A stretch of DNA of 5,167 nt, taken from positions 5,065-10,231 of the forward strand of contig JAKIXL010000041.1 of NCBI GenBank assembly GCA_022709105.1, read 5' to 3'. The DNA is from Thermoplasmatota archaeon (GTDB lineage Archaea; Thermoplasmatota; Thermoplasmata; Methanomassiliicoccales; Methanomassiliicoccaceae). Under the pieces are notes generated by a model. The model made no database searches, was not told the DNA's origin, and saw only the letters and a list, made by a program, of their open reading frames with translations. Below are positions 1-5,096 of this stretch, piece by piece (the first letter of the stretch is position 1; each line of letters starts with the position of its first letter). Position numbers and translations under genes: made by a program.

Positions 1-182
1 AGCCGTTCCTGATGGTCCTGTTCCTTGCTCTCCCGATCCCGGTCCGGACACTTAAGGTGATGAAGGGCGACACCTCTCGCATCCGTCTATGGAGGCCTAT
101 CCCCCAGTTCCTCAAGCAGACGATATCCATCGAACTGCTGGCGATCATCGCGTTGATAGCGCGAATCGCCTTGACATCCTAG
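1..182 (+). CDS. C-terminal end of a membrane protein, probably UbiA/MenA-type prenyltransferase (partial)
   Basis: The gene enters from the left edge. The first whole codon is at 3 and the frame stays open for 59 codons to a TAG at 180-182. The visible tail begins with a hydrophobic stretch (PFLMVLFLALPIPV), continues through a basic polar loop (RTLKVMKGDTSRIRLWRP), and ends in a second hydrophobic helix (ELLAIIALIARIAL). This pattern of a membrane helix ending in ALP, a basic loop, then a final helix opening with an E-L-L segment resembles the C-termini of UbiA-superfamily prenyltransferases, which attach isoprenoid chains to quinone or lipid precursors in the membrane. The catalytic aspartate motifs would lie outside the window, so the family call is tentative; another polytopic membrane protein is possible. 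The last 38 bases overlap the 3' end of the convergent radical SAM gene. Confidence 0.5.
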   Translation, partial: PFLMVLFLALPIPVRTLKVMKGDTSRIRLWRPIPQFLKQTISIELLAIIALIARIALTS

Positions 183-1077
183 TGATGGTCTGGACGTTCC
201 CCGCGAGTATGAGACGGTACTCCCGCACCGCGTCGAACCCGCAATGCTTGCAGGACTCGGTCCCTTGCATGGGACATCCGTAGTGCTTGGAGCCATCGGG
301 CAGGGTGAACGATGATACCCAGTAAGGGCACTTTTTCGAGTAGTCCTCTATGAGAAGCTCTTTCAACGCCCGCTCCGTGTTCAGAATGGGCAGCTTCTCC
401 TTTCTTAGCTGCAGCGCCTCATTGACGACCTGGGCCTTCTCCTCCAAGGTGAGGGAGATATCATAAGGCGGCGGCGTGAGGAAGTTGAGCATCAGCCCCC
501 GAATGCGAGGGTTCGCCTTCACCACCTCCGCGGTCTCTCTCACCTTGTCGAGGTTAGGTCTCATGACCACCATGTTTGCGAAAATGTTCGGATGGTCCGT
601 CATTTCCAGGTTGGCCATGAGCTTGTCGTACACACCAGGCCCTCGGATGCGGTCATGCACCTCCCGGGGGCCGTCAAGGCTGATGGACAGCACATCGCTC
701 TCTTCGAATATCCTCCCGGTCCCGTTGGTGGTATATCCTATCACATAGTATCCGATTCGGCGCCCCTCGGCGATGAGGTCCCCGAGCCCCTTGTCCCCAT
801 CCCTCCATATCGTGGGCTCTCCACCTTCGAAGAAAAGTATCTTCGCCCCCTTTTCGTACTCCGCCCTCATCTCCCTCGAGGCAGCGTCGAAGCTCATGGT
901 GCTCCCCTCCTTCGGAATATCCTCCGTGCTCGAGGAGATGGCGCAGTGCTGGCACCTCAGGTTGCACGCATAATGGATGATCATGGTGTTGACCAGGGGA
1001 TGCTTCATCCCGAGCTTGGACCTGAGGAACCAGGACGCATAATAGGTATACTGGCGAAAGGAGCTTGCTGGAGGCAT
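145..1077 (-). CDS. MoaA/PqqE-like radical SAM protein with C-terminal four-cysteine motif
   Basis: This 310-residue protein is a radical SAM enzyme: its 4Fe-4S cluster would cleave S-adenosylmethionine to start radical chemistry on an unknown substrate. The cluster motif C-x3-C-x2-C is C38, C42 and C45 (YACNLRCQHC). The SAM-binding GGEP motif is at 85-88, followed by TTNGT (116-120) and SLDGP (133-137), the usual strand motifs of the MoaA/NifB/PqqE group. Near the C-terminus C250, C268, C276 and C279 (ending in CKHCGF) could bind a second Fe-S cluster, as in SPASM/Twitch proteins, though the spacing is not classical SPASM. The ATG at 1077 is preferred over an in-frame upstream start at 1242: a TATA-like box is centred 26-27 bases upstream, which fits a leaderless transcript, and residues upstream of 1077 look non-coding. 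It lies downstream of the GNAT gene on the same strand but 330 bases away, so it is probably transcribed separately. The substrate cannot be named. Confidence 0.9.
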   Translation of the reverse strand: MPPASSFRQYTYYASWFLRSKLGMKHPLVNTMIIHYACNLRCQHCAISSSTEDIPKEGSTMSFDAASREMRAEYEKGAKILFFEGGEPTIWRDGDKGLGDLIAEGRRIGYYVIGYTTNGTGRIFEESDVLSISLDGPREVHDRIRGPGVYDKLMANLEMTDHPNIFANMVVMRPNLDKVRETAEVVKANPRIRGLMLNFLTPPPYDISLTLEEKAQVVNEALQLRKEKLPILNTERALKELLIEDYSKKCPYWVSSFTLPDGSKHYGCPMQGTESCKHCGFDAVREYRLILAGNVQTITRMSRRFALSTR

Positions 1078-1407
1078 GCTCGAATGAACGGCCGGGGCGT
1101 ATTTATGCTTAGCGCGCTCCAATGCGGTTGCCTGGCATGGTCCAGCTTTTAAAGCAAGGGCCGGGACGGGAGATATGATCCCATGAGGTCGACCTTCGAG
1201 CCCAATGGAGCGCTCCGGGGGGCAAGGGGCTACTCTAGCCATCCTTCCTGGTCGGTCGCCCGATCATTAATGAGGCTATGGCCGGCAAGGGAAGGGCCCT
1301 GCTCGAGATGGCTTGACAGCGTTCGCCATTCGCTCGATGCGCACAGCGGAAGAACGATCAATGTGATGGTCCCTGGAAGCGGAGCTCAAAGTTAGAGGGC
1401 ATGGAGG
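1078..1407. other. 330-base gap without a convincing gene; short inverted repeats and a TATA-like palindrome
   Basis: Apart from the radical SAM promoter at its left end I see no firm gene here. GCTTTTAAAGC (1145-1155) is a near-palindromic TATA-like site that could act on either strand. Just right of it GGGA and TCCC form a small inverted repeat (1168-1182). GGCTA-CTC-TAGCC (1228-1240) is a perfect 5-base-pair hairpin, and TCATTAATGA (1264-1273) is a perfect palindrome. A 70-codon plus-strand frame starts at ATG 1183, about 33 bases from the TATA-like centre, and ends at 1395. It has no ribosome site, no recognisable domain and mixed third-base use, so I do not call it a gene. No tRNA T-arm signature and no poly-T terminator were seen. 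Confidence 0.5.
1100..1107 (-). promoter_or_regulatory. Archaeal TATA box for the radical SAM gene
   Basis: Read on the minus strand, the octamer CATAAATA lies in a GC-rich surround, with its centre 26-27 bases upstream of the ATG at 1077. Archaeal RNA polymerase starts about 25 bases downstream of the TATA centre, so transcription would begin at or within a base or two of the A of the start codon. No Shine-Dalgarno sequence precedes this ATG, which agrees with a leaderless message. The upstream TFB-recognition element is weak. Confidence 0.6.
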
Positions 1408-2553
1408 TCATACCCAGTCAGTGTCTCCCAGCACCAAGTGGCATTGCAGGCCACCTTTCAAAGAGGACATGATCTCCTCGGAATCGTCCAATGGCCGGAA
1501 AAGGAGCTTCATGGTCCTCTCTTCCGACCCGGTCTGGCGGTGGAGGAACCCGGCCCGGCCGAGGTCCGGCAGGTAGGGATGATCGCTCGGAAGCCACATC
1601 TGCATGATGGTGGACCCTATCTCCCGGCAGACCCTGGCCGCGGACGAGACAAGGGCGCCGATCGCGCCTTCGTCGCCGACCTCGGCCACCAGGTCCACGA
1701 TGTCCATGTAGGTCCGCCCCTCGACCGAGTACGGCCTCAGGACGATGAGGCCGGCCGTAGATGGTCCGCGGCGTGCGAACAAGATGCGGAACTTGCCTCC
1801 CCGAGGATCGGAATATCTCCATCGCAAATATTCAACGTCCCTTCGCAGAACGAAAGTGAACGCCTTCTCGAACCGGAGGACCATCCTCTCGATGTCATCA
1901 GGGAAGACCACGCTCTCATAGACCTCCACATCGGGGTCCCTCCTCGCTCGGTCCCCCTTGAGCGTCCTGAGGCCTCTGTAGGCCATCTTCTTAAGGCCCC
2001 CATACCTGACATCGCGGAAGAACCTGTCAGGGTCGGCGATGAGCTCGTAATGTCCCATATTAACCGGCAGGTCGACGAAACCGGCCTTGCGCAAGACCTT
2101 CTCTCCCGCCGCGGATGGGAAGGCGAACTCGACCTCTATCCCCCTGGATTTATTGAGCTGGCGGAGCATGAGGACAGCACGGTCCATCAGTCCTTTGTTT
2201 CGCATGTCCTCTCGGGTGAGAAGGTCCGAGCATTGCGCCCCCCGGTGGACAGCGCCGCCGATGATAAGGTCAGTAGGAAGGCTCGCCGCATGCGCGCAGA
2301 CCCGGCCGCCGCAATCTGCGATCACCTCATTGGTGAAGCCCCGCGGGTTGCGGCCATATCTCCATTGCCAGAAATCCATTTTGCTCCCCTCATGGGGGAA
2401 ACCGGGCCATGGCATGGCCCCGGTCATGAGCTCGATGATCCCGGTCACATCTCCCCGGTCCGCGGACCTGATCGCCGTATCGGTCAAAGGAACCCCTGCC
2501 AGCGCGGACAGGTACGGTCGAAGTTCGTAATAATATGGTCGCTCGACCGCCAT
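1408..2553 (-). CDS. Two-domain GNAT-fold N-acetyltransferase (duplicated GNAT)
   Basis: This 381-residue protein resembles the double-GNAT acyltransferases often found among polysaccharide and surface-modification genes; such enzymes transfer an acyl group from CoA to an amine. The N-terminal domain opens with a typical GNAT strand-helix (IRSADRGDVTGIIELM, 28-43), then FWQWRYGRNPRG (61-72). It has a pyrophosphate-loop-like segment R-N-K-G-L (118-122) before a helix, and a motif-B-like EFAFPSAAGEKVLRKAGF (142-159). The second half repeats the layout: EYLRWRYSDPRGGK (241-254), MDIVDLVA (283-290), then a helix and a closing AGFL (334-337). It ends in GDTDWV, an ending I associate with this family. 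The substrate is unknown. The ATG at 2553 is preferred to an in-frame GTG at 2574 because a minus-strand TATA-like box (centre about 2585) would start transcription near 2560, downstream of the GTG. The gene diverges from the SPFH operon. Confidence 0.75.
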   Translation of the reverse strand: MAVERPYYYELRPYLSALAGVPLTDTAIRSADRGDVTGIIELMTGAMPWPGFPHEGSKMDFWQWRYGRNPRGFTNEVIADCGGRVCAHAASLPTDLIIGGAVHRGAQCSDLLTREDMRNKGLMDRAVLMLRQLNKSRGIEVEFAFPSAAGEKVLRKAGFVDLPVNMGHYELIADPDRFFRDVRYGGLKKMAYRGLRTLKGDRARRDPDVEVYESVVFPDDIERMVLRFEKAFTFVLRRDVEYLRWRYSDPRGGKFRILFARRGPSTAGLIVLRPYSVEGRTYMDIVDLVAEVGDEGAIGALVSSAARVCREIGSTIMQMWLPSDHPYLPDLGRAGFLHRQTGSEERTMKLLFRPLDDSEEIMSSLKGGLQCHLVLGDTDWV

Positions 2554-2580
2554 GAACGATAGATTGATGACCACTCCGAT

Positions 2581-2616
2581 ACTATTATACCTTCATCCAG
2601 TGTTTTTACAAAAAAA
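2581..2616. promoter_or_regulatory. Divergent promoter region between the GNAT gene and the SPFH operon
   Basis: The 77 bases between the two divergent starts contain two AT-rich elements. ACTATTATAC (2581-2590) reads GTATAATAGT on the minus strand, and its centre lies about 33 bases before the GNAT ATG, giving a leader of roughly 7 bases. It is also AT-rich in the plus direction, which would start transcription near 2611 with a leader of about 20 bases. TTTTTACAAAAAAA (2603-2616) has its 5' half about 25 bases before the plus-strand ATG at 2631, which would give a leaderless operon transcript. The sequence alone does not tell which element drives the operon. Confidence 0.5.
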
Positions 2617-2630
2617 CGGGGGTTCACACG

Positions 2631-3161
2631 ATGCCGGACATACGTCAGAGAGTGAGCGAGGACCAAGGGGTCCTGAAAAAGATCCAGATGTTCATCCCTG
2701 GCTTCCGGGGATACCGTCAGAAGGAGGACCTCAGGGACGCCGACCGCATGCTGCGGGACCAACTGGTAAAAAAGCTATCTCTGCAGCGCAAGCAGGTCGA
2801 AGGGGCCAGGAGGCTGGTGAAGAACGCCTACAATTCCAAGGAATTGGAGATGATGGGCGGGATAATCAGCGCTTACAAGAAGGTGGAAGGCCTGGCATCG
2901 CATTCCTCGATGGGGTACTCTGGGATATCCGCCGACATCCAGTTCAAGCAGGACGAGATATTCCGTCTGTACGATTATGACGCCTCTATGATAGACGGCC
3001 TTGCGTTCATGCAGCAGGCCATAGATCAGTTGAAGGCCGCCCTCACTGCAGAGGACGGCCCGAAGGCGGAGGCGGAGGCCGGACAGCTCCGCGCGCTCAT
3101 CGACAACTTCGAGGAGCAGTTCAAGCGACGCATGAACGTCATCCAAGGAACGGAGGTCTAG
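2631..3161 (+). CDS. Conserved helical/coiled-coil protein of unknown function, first gene of the SPFH operon
   Basis: This is a soluble, mostly helical protein of 176 residues, with no signal peptide, membrane helix or cysteine. A short amphipathic segment (GVLKKIQMFIPGFRGY, 13-28) leads into a charged helix with the pattern PGFRGY..KEDLRDADRMLR (23-42). I recall a similar pattern (P-G-x-x-G-Y, then K-E-x-x-R-x-x-D-x-x-L-R) in uncharacterised proteins near YdjI-like SPFH genes, but did not test this. A second motif lies in the middle: GYSGISADIQFKQDEIFRLYDYD (95-117). The C-terminal part (about 120-170) is a likely coiled coil rich in A, E, K and Q. The next gene begins 2 bases after the stop, so the two are surely co-transcribed. 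The helical character and the amphipathic N-terminus recall PspA-type membrane proteins in a general way, but it is shorter than PspA and I see no PspA sequence signature. Function is unknown. Confidence 0.85.
   Translation: MPDIRQRVSEDQGVLKKIQMFIPGFRGYRQKEDLRDADRMLRDQLVKKLSLQRKQVEGARRLVKNAYNSKELEMMGGIISAYKKVEGLASHSSMGYSGISADIQFKQDEIFRLYDYDASMIDGLAFMQQAIDQLKAALTAEDGPKAEAEAGQLRALIDNFEEQFKRRMNVIQGTEV
3152..3157 (+). promoter_or_regulatory. Shine-Dalgarno site for the SPFH gene
   Basis: GGAGGT sits in the last codons of the upstream gene, 6 bases before the ATG at 3164. It matches the archaeal 16S anti-Shine-Dalgarno sequence well, fixes the start of the SPFH gene and links its translation to that of its neighbour. 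Confidence 0.85.
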
Positions 3162-3163
3162 AC

Positions 3164-4342
3164 ATGGTTAAGGTAACGCCGGATAAGGGCGGGGCGCTGA
3201 AGGACAGCCTAATCGGTTCGGCCACCTTCAGCTGGGGCGACAGTTCCAACGATATCGAGAAGCGCAACAACATCATGTACCGCGTCCCGCGGCTCATCAG
3301 GTTCAACGATAACATCGTCGTCCGGGAGGACGAGATAGCGGTGTTCTACCGCGACGGCAAGGCCCTCGCCTACCTCGACAGGCCCGACCGGTATGCTCTC
3401 ACCAGCATCAATGCCCCCATCGTGGGCACGATCGTAAAGGCCCTCTCCGGCGTTGTCCAGCAGGCCGAGGTCGTGTATCTCCAGAAACGCGCCTTCGACG
3501 GCAAGTTCGGCTCCAAGCAGCCCTACCAGTTCAGGGACAATGATTTCGGAGTCGTCAATCTCCGGGTCTTCGGAGAGTTCCGTTACAGGGTCGGTCAGCC
3601 CGAGAACTTCGTCAACCAGTTCGTCGGCACGCTCAACTATGCGACCTCCTCGCAGGTGGAGGAACGCATCAAAGAGCAGATGGTCATCCTCATCTACAAT
3701 GTTGTGGGCGAGCTAAAGAACCAGGGCATGGGCGTAGCGGACCTTGCATCCAGCCTCATGAACATCGAGCAGGGCGTGCTGGAGAAGGCCAAGGACCACT
3801 TCGATCTGTACGGCGTCCTGATCGACAAGGTCTCCGGACTGTACATCTCCCTGCCTGAAGAGGTGCAGAAGGCTGTGGACACCCGTGCCTCGATGCAGGT
3901 GCTGGGCACCAACTATATGGGTTATCAGACCGGGCAGGCCATGCGCGAAGCGGCCCAGAACCCTTCGGGAGGCGCCGCGGGCATCGGCGTTGGGCTGGGA
4001 GCGGGAGTTGGAATGGGCTACACCATGATCGATCAGATGAGGCAGCAGCCCGTGAGCGGACCGGCCCAGCAGCAGGGCGGAGGGACGGCACCCTTCGGCA
4101 ACACTGTGAAGTGTCCCAAGTGCGGCGCCATGAACCCTCCCAGCAACAAGTTCTGCGCGGAGTGCGGTACCAAGTTCGAGGCGGACAAGAAGTGTCCCAA
4201 GTGCGGCTCCAACGTGCCGGGGGGCTCGAAGTTCTGCCCCGAGTGCGGCAACCCGATGGGGAACAAGAAGTGTTCCAGCTGCGGAGCGGAGGTGAGCGGA
4301 GCTACGAAGTTCTGCCCCGAGTGCGGTAAGCCGATCCAGTGA
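3164..4342 (+). CDS. SPFH-domain protein of the YdjI ('virion core protein') type with three C-terminal zinc ribbons
   Basis: The 392 residues fall into three parts. Residues 1 to about 250 are an SPFH-like domain of the YdjI subgroup: the strand pair IVVREDEIAVFYRDGKAL (51-68), a loop and YALTSINAPIVGTIVKAL (77-94), then FGVVNLRVFGEFRYRV (128-143), and a helical segment (145-250) ending in VQKAVDTRASMQVLG. SPFH proteins form membrane-associated oligomers; here there is no N-terminal membrane helix. Residues 268-290 form a glycine-rich hydrophobic stretch (GIGVGLGAGVGMGYTMI), followed by a Q/G/P-rich linker (291-312). Three zinc ribbons follow, each with two CxxC pairs: C317/C320/C331/C334, C344/C347/C358/C361 and C370/C373/C384/C387. 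Family knowledge: YdjI in B. subtilis is encoded with pspA and is tied to membrane stress. The common name 'virion core protein' does not imply a virus. Expected here: a cytoplasmic, membrane-peripheral scaffold whose zinc ribbons bind a partner; that last point is inference. Confidence 0.88.
   Translation: MVKVTPDKGGALKDSLIGSATFSWGDSSNDIEKRNNIMYRVPRLIRFNDNIVVREDEIAVFYRDGKALAYLDRPDRYALTSINAPIVGTIVKALSGVVQQAEVVYLQKRAFDGKFGSKQPYQFRDNDFGVVNLRVFGEFRYRVGQPENFVNQFVGTLNYATSSQVEERIKEQMVILIYNVVGELKNQGMGVADLASSLMNIEQGVLEKAKDHFDLYGVLIDKVSGLYISLPEEVQKAVDTRASMQVLGTNYMGYQTGQAMREAAQNPSGGAAGIGVGLGAGVGMGYTMIDQMRQQPVSGPAQQQGGGTAPFGNTVKCPKCGAMNPPSNKFCAECGTKFEADKKCPKCGSNVPGGSKFCPECGNPMGNKKCSSCGAEVSGATKFCPECGKPIQ
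4108..4327 (+). repeat. Three tandem zinc-ribbon-coding repeats inside the SPFH gene
   Basis: Units at 4112-4168, 4193-4249 and 4271-4327 each encode a CxxC-10-CxxCG ribbon. The identity extends to DNA: GAAGTGTCCCAAGTGCGGC occurs exactly at 4108-4126 and 4189-4207, and the third copy at 4267 differs at a few bases. GAAGTTCTGCCCCGAGTGCGG is shared by units 2 and 3 (from 4228 and 4306). Spacing is 81 then 78 bases. Near identity at silent positions points to recent internal duplication or gene conversion. Confidence 0.85.
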
Positions 4343-4345
4343 GGT
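4341..4345 (+). promoter_or_regulatory. Shine-Dalgarno site for the membrane zinc-ribbon gene
   Basis: GAGGT begins inside the TGA stop of the SPFH gene and ends 6 bases before the ATG at 4352. It supports that start and suggests coupled translation, with ribosomes finishing the SPFH gene right beside the next start. Confidence 0.75.
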
Positions 4346-4351
4346 CCCCGG

Positions 4352-5095
4352 ATGGCTCAGGTAAACTGTCCCAAGTGCGCGGCACCCATGGAGCTGGACG
4401 CCGGCGTGAAGTTCGCCAAGTGCAGCTACTGCAGCTCCATGGTCTTCTTCGACCGGACCGGGGCGGGGTTCTACTACGCCATCCCCTTCACGCTCGGGCA
4501 GAACGAGGCCGTCGGCACGTTCCGGCGCTGGGCTGGAGGCTCCACCAAGGCCAAGGATCTTGATCGTCTCGCCAATATCACCGAGATCAAGAAAAAATAC
4601 TTCCCGGTCTACCTCTTCCGAAGAGAGGTCAACGGAAGGGAGGAGGTCATCGTGGAGCCGGCCGGCTCGACCATATTGCCAGGCCTCCATCAGCTCAAGG
4701 TCCCTGGAGGCGACCTGAAGGTATTTGATGATAAGTTCGATACTGGCGGAGCGGAGATGGTCAGGCCGGACATCGAGATGCTGCACTATTTGGACAAGCT
4801 GCCTGGCAAGGGAAAGGAGCAGGCCCTGGTCTACTTCCCGATCTGGACCATTGAATATACCTTCAACGGGAGCAAGTACCAAGTGGTGGTGGACGCCTCC
4901 TCTTCCGAGGTCTTCGCCTCCACGTTCCCAGCGCGAGGTTCGGCGGCCTATCTCCTGGTGGCCTTGGTGGGCTTCATCATCTTCCTGGTGCTCGGCTTTG
5001 TGGCCACGGTCATGCTGGTGCCGGCCTTGGTCCTGATGGCCCTGACGGTGGTAGGGGTGTTCTTCCTTTCCCTCACCGTTGCGAGGAGGATGTAA
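4352..5095 (+). CDS. Zinc-ribbon protein with C-terminal two-helix membrane anchor
   Basis: This protein has 247 residues. An N-terminal zinc ribbon (C6, C9, C24 and C27, in NCPKCAAPMELDAG and CSYCSSMVFF) is followed by a soluble, probably beta-rich region. That region holds two similar aromatic strands: KYFPVYLFRREVNGREEVIV (82-101) and VYFPIWTIEYTFNGSKYQVV (160-179), each followed by a short loop and another strand, which suggests an internal duplication. Residues 198-241 form two hydrophobic helices separated by little more than a turn. The flanking charges (R195 before, R245 and R246 after) place both ends inside, so the ribbon and the middle domain should face the cytoplasm. The first CPKC closely matches the ribbons of the preceding SPFH protein. 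In B. subtilis YdjG, encoded beside the SPFH protein YdjI, is also a zinc-ribbon membrane protein, so an equivalent anchoring role is plausible. Homology to YdjG itself was not tested. Confidence 0.82.
   Translation: MAQVNCPKCAAPMELDAGVKFAKCSYCSSMVFFDRTGAGFYYAIPFTLGQNEAVGTFRRWAGGSTKAKDLDRLANITEIKKKYFPVYLFRREVNGREEVIVEPAGSTILPGLHQLKVPGGDLKVFDDKFDTGGAEMVRPDIEMLHYLDKLPGKGKEQALVYFPIWTIEYTFNGSKYQVVVDASSSEVFASTFPARGSAAYLLVALVGFIIFLVLGFVATVMLVPALVLMALTVVGVFFLSLTVARRM
5083..5089 (+). promoter_or_regulatory. Shine-Dalgarno site for the right-edge zinc-ribbon gene
   Basis: GAGGAGG lies within the last codons of the membrane zinc-ribbon gene, 7 bases before the ATG at 5097. An ATG at 5090 is closer, but it is the in-frame last sense codon of the upstream gene and stops at once (TAA), so 5097 is the start. 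Confidence 0.8.
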
Positions 5096-5096
5096 G

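Noticed and set aside
1078..1242. Upstream extension of the radical SAM gene to an ATG at 1242
   Set aside because: The added 55 residues look non-coding, and the TATA box at 1100-1107 would lie inside the gene.
1183..1395. 70-codon plus-strand frame in the gap
   Set aside because: Despite a TATA-like site upstream, it has mixed codon use, no domain, no ribosome site and imperfect promoter spacing. It is kept only as a possibility in the gap entry.
2404..2420. Perfect inverted repeat GGGCCATG-G-CATGGCCC
   Set aside because: It lies inside the GNAT coding region over codons for A-M-P-W-P, which explain most of it. There is no second copy or other site feature, so it is probably chance.
1438..2562. 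374-codon plus-strand frame opposite the GNAT gene
   Set aside because: It is the antisense of a gene with clear GNAT motifs; the product shows no domain and its start has no promoter or ribosome site.
2631..3161. Calling the first operon gene PspA
   Set aside because: It is helical and in a fitting place, but is shorter than PspA and has no recognisable PspA sequence signature.
3164..4342. Reading the 'virion core protein' family name as a sign of a provirus
   Set aside because: The name is a historical database label for YdjI-type SPFH proteins. No integrase, capsid, terminase or attachment repeat is visible.
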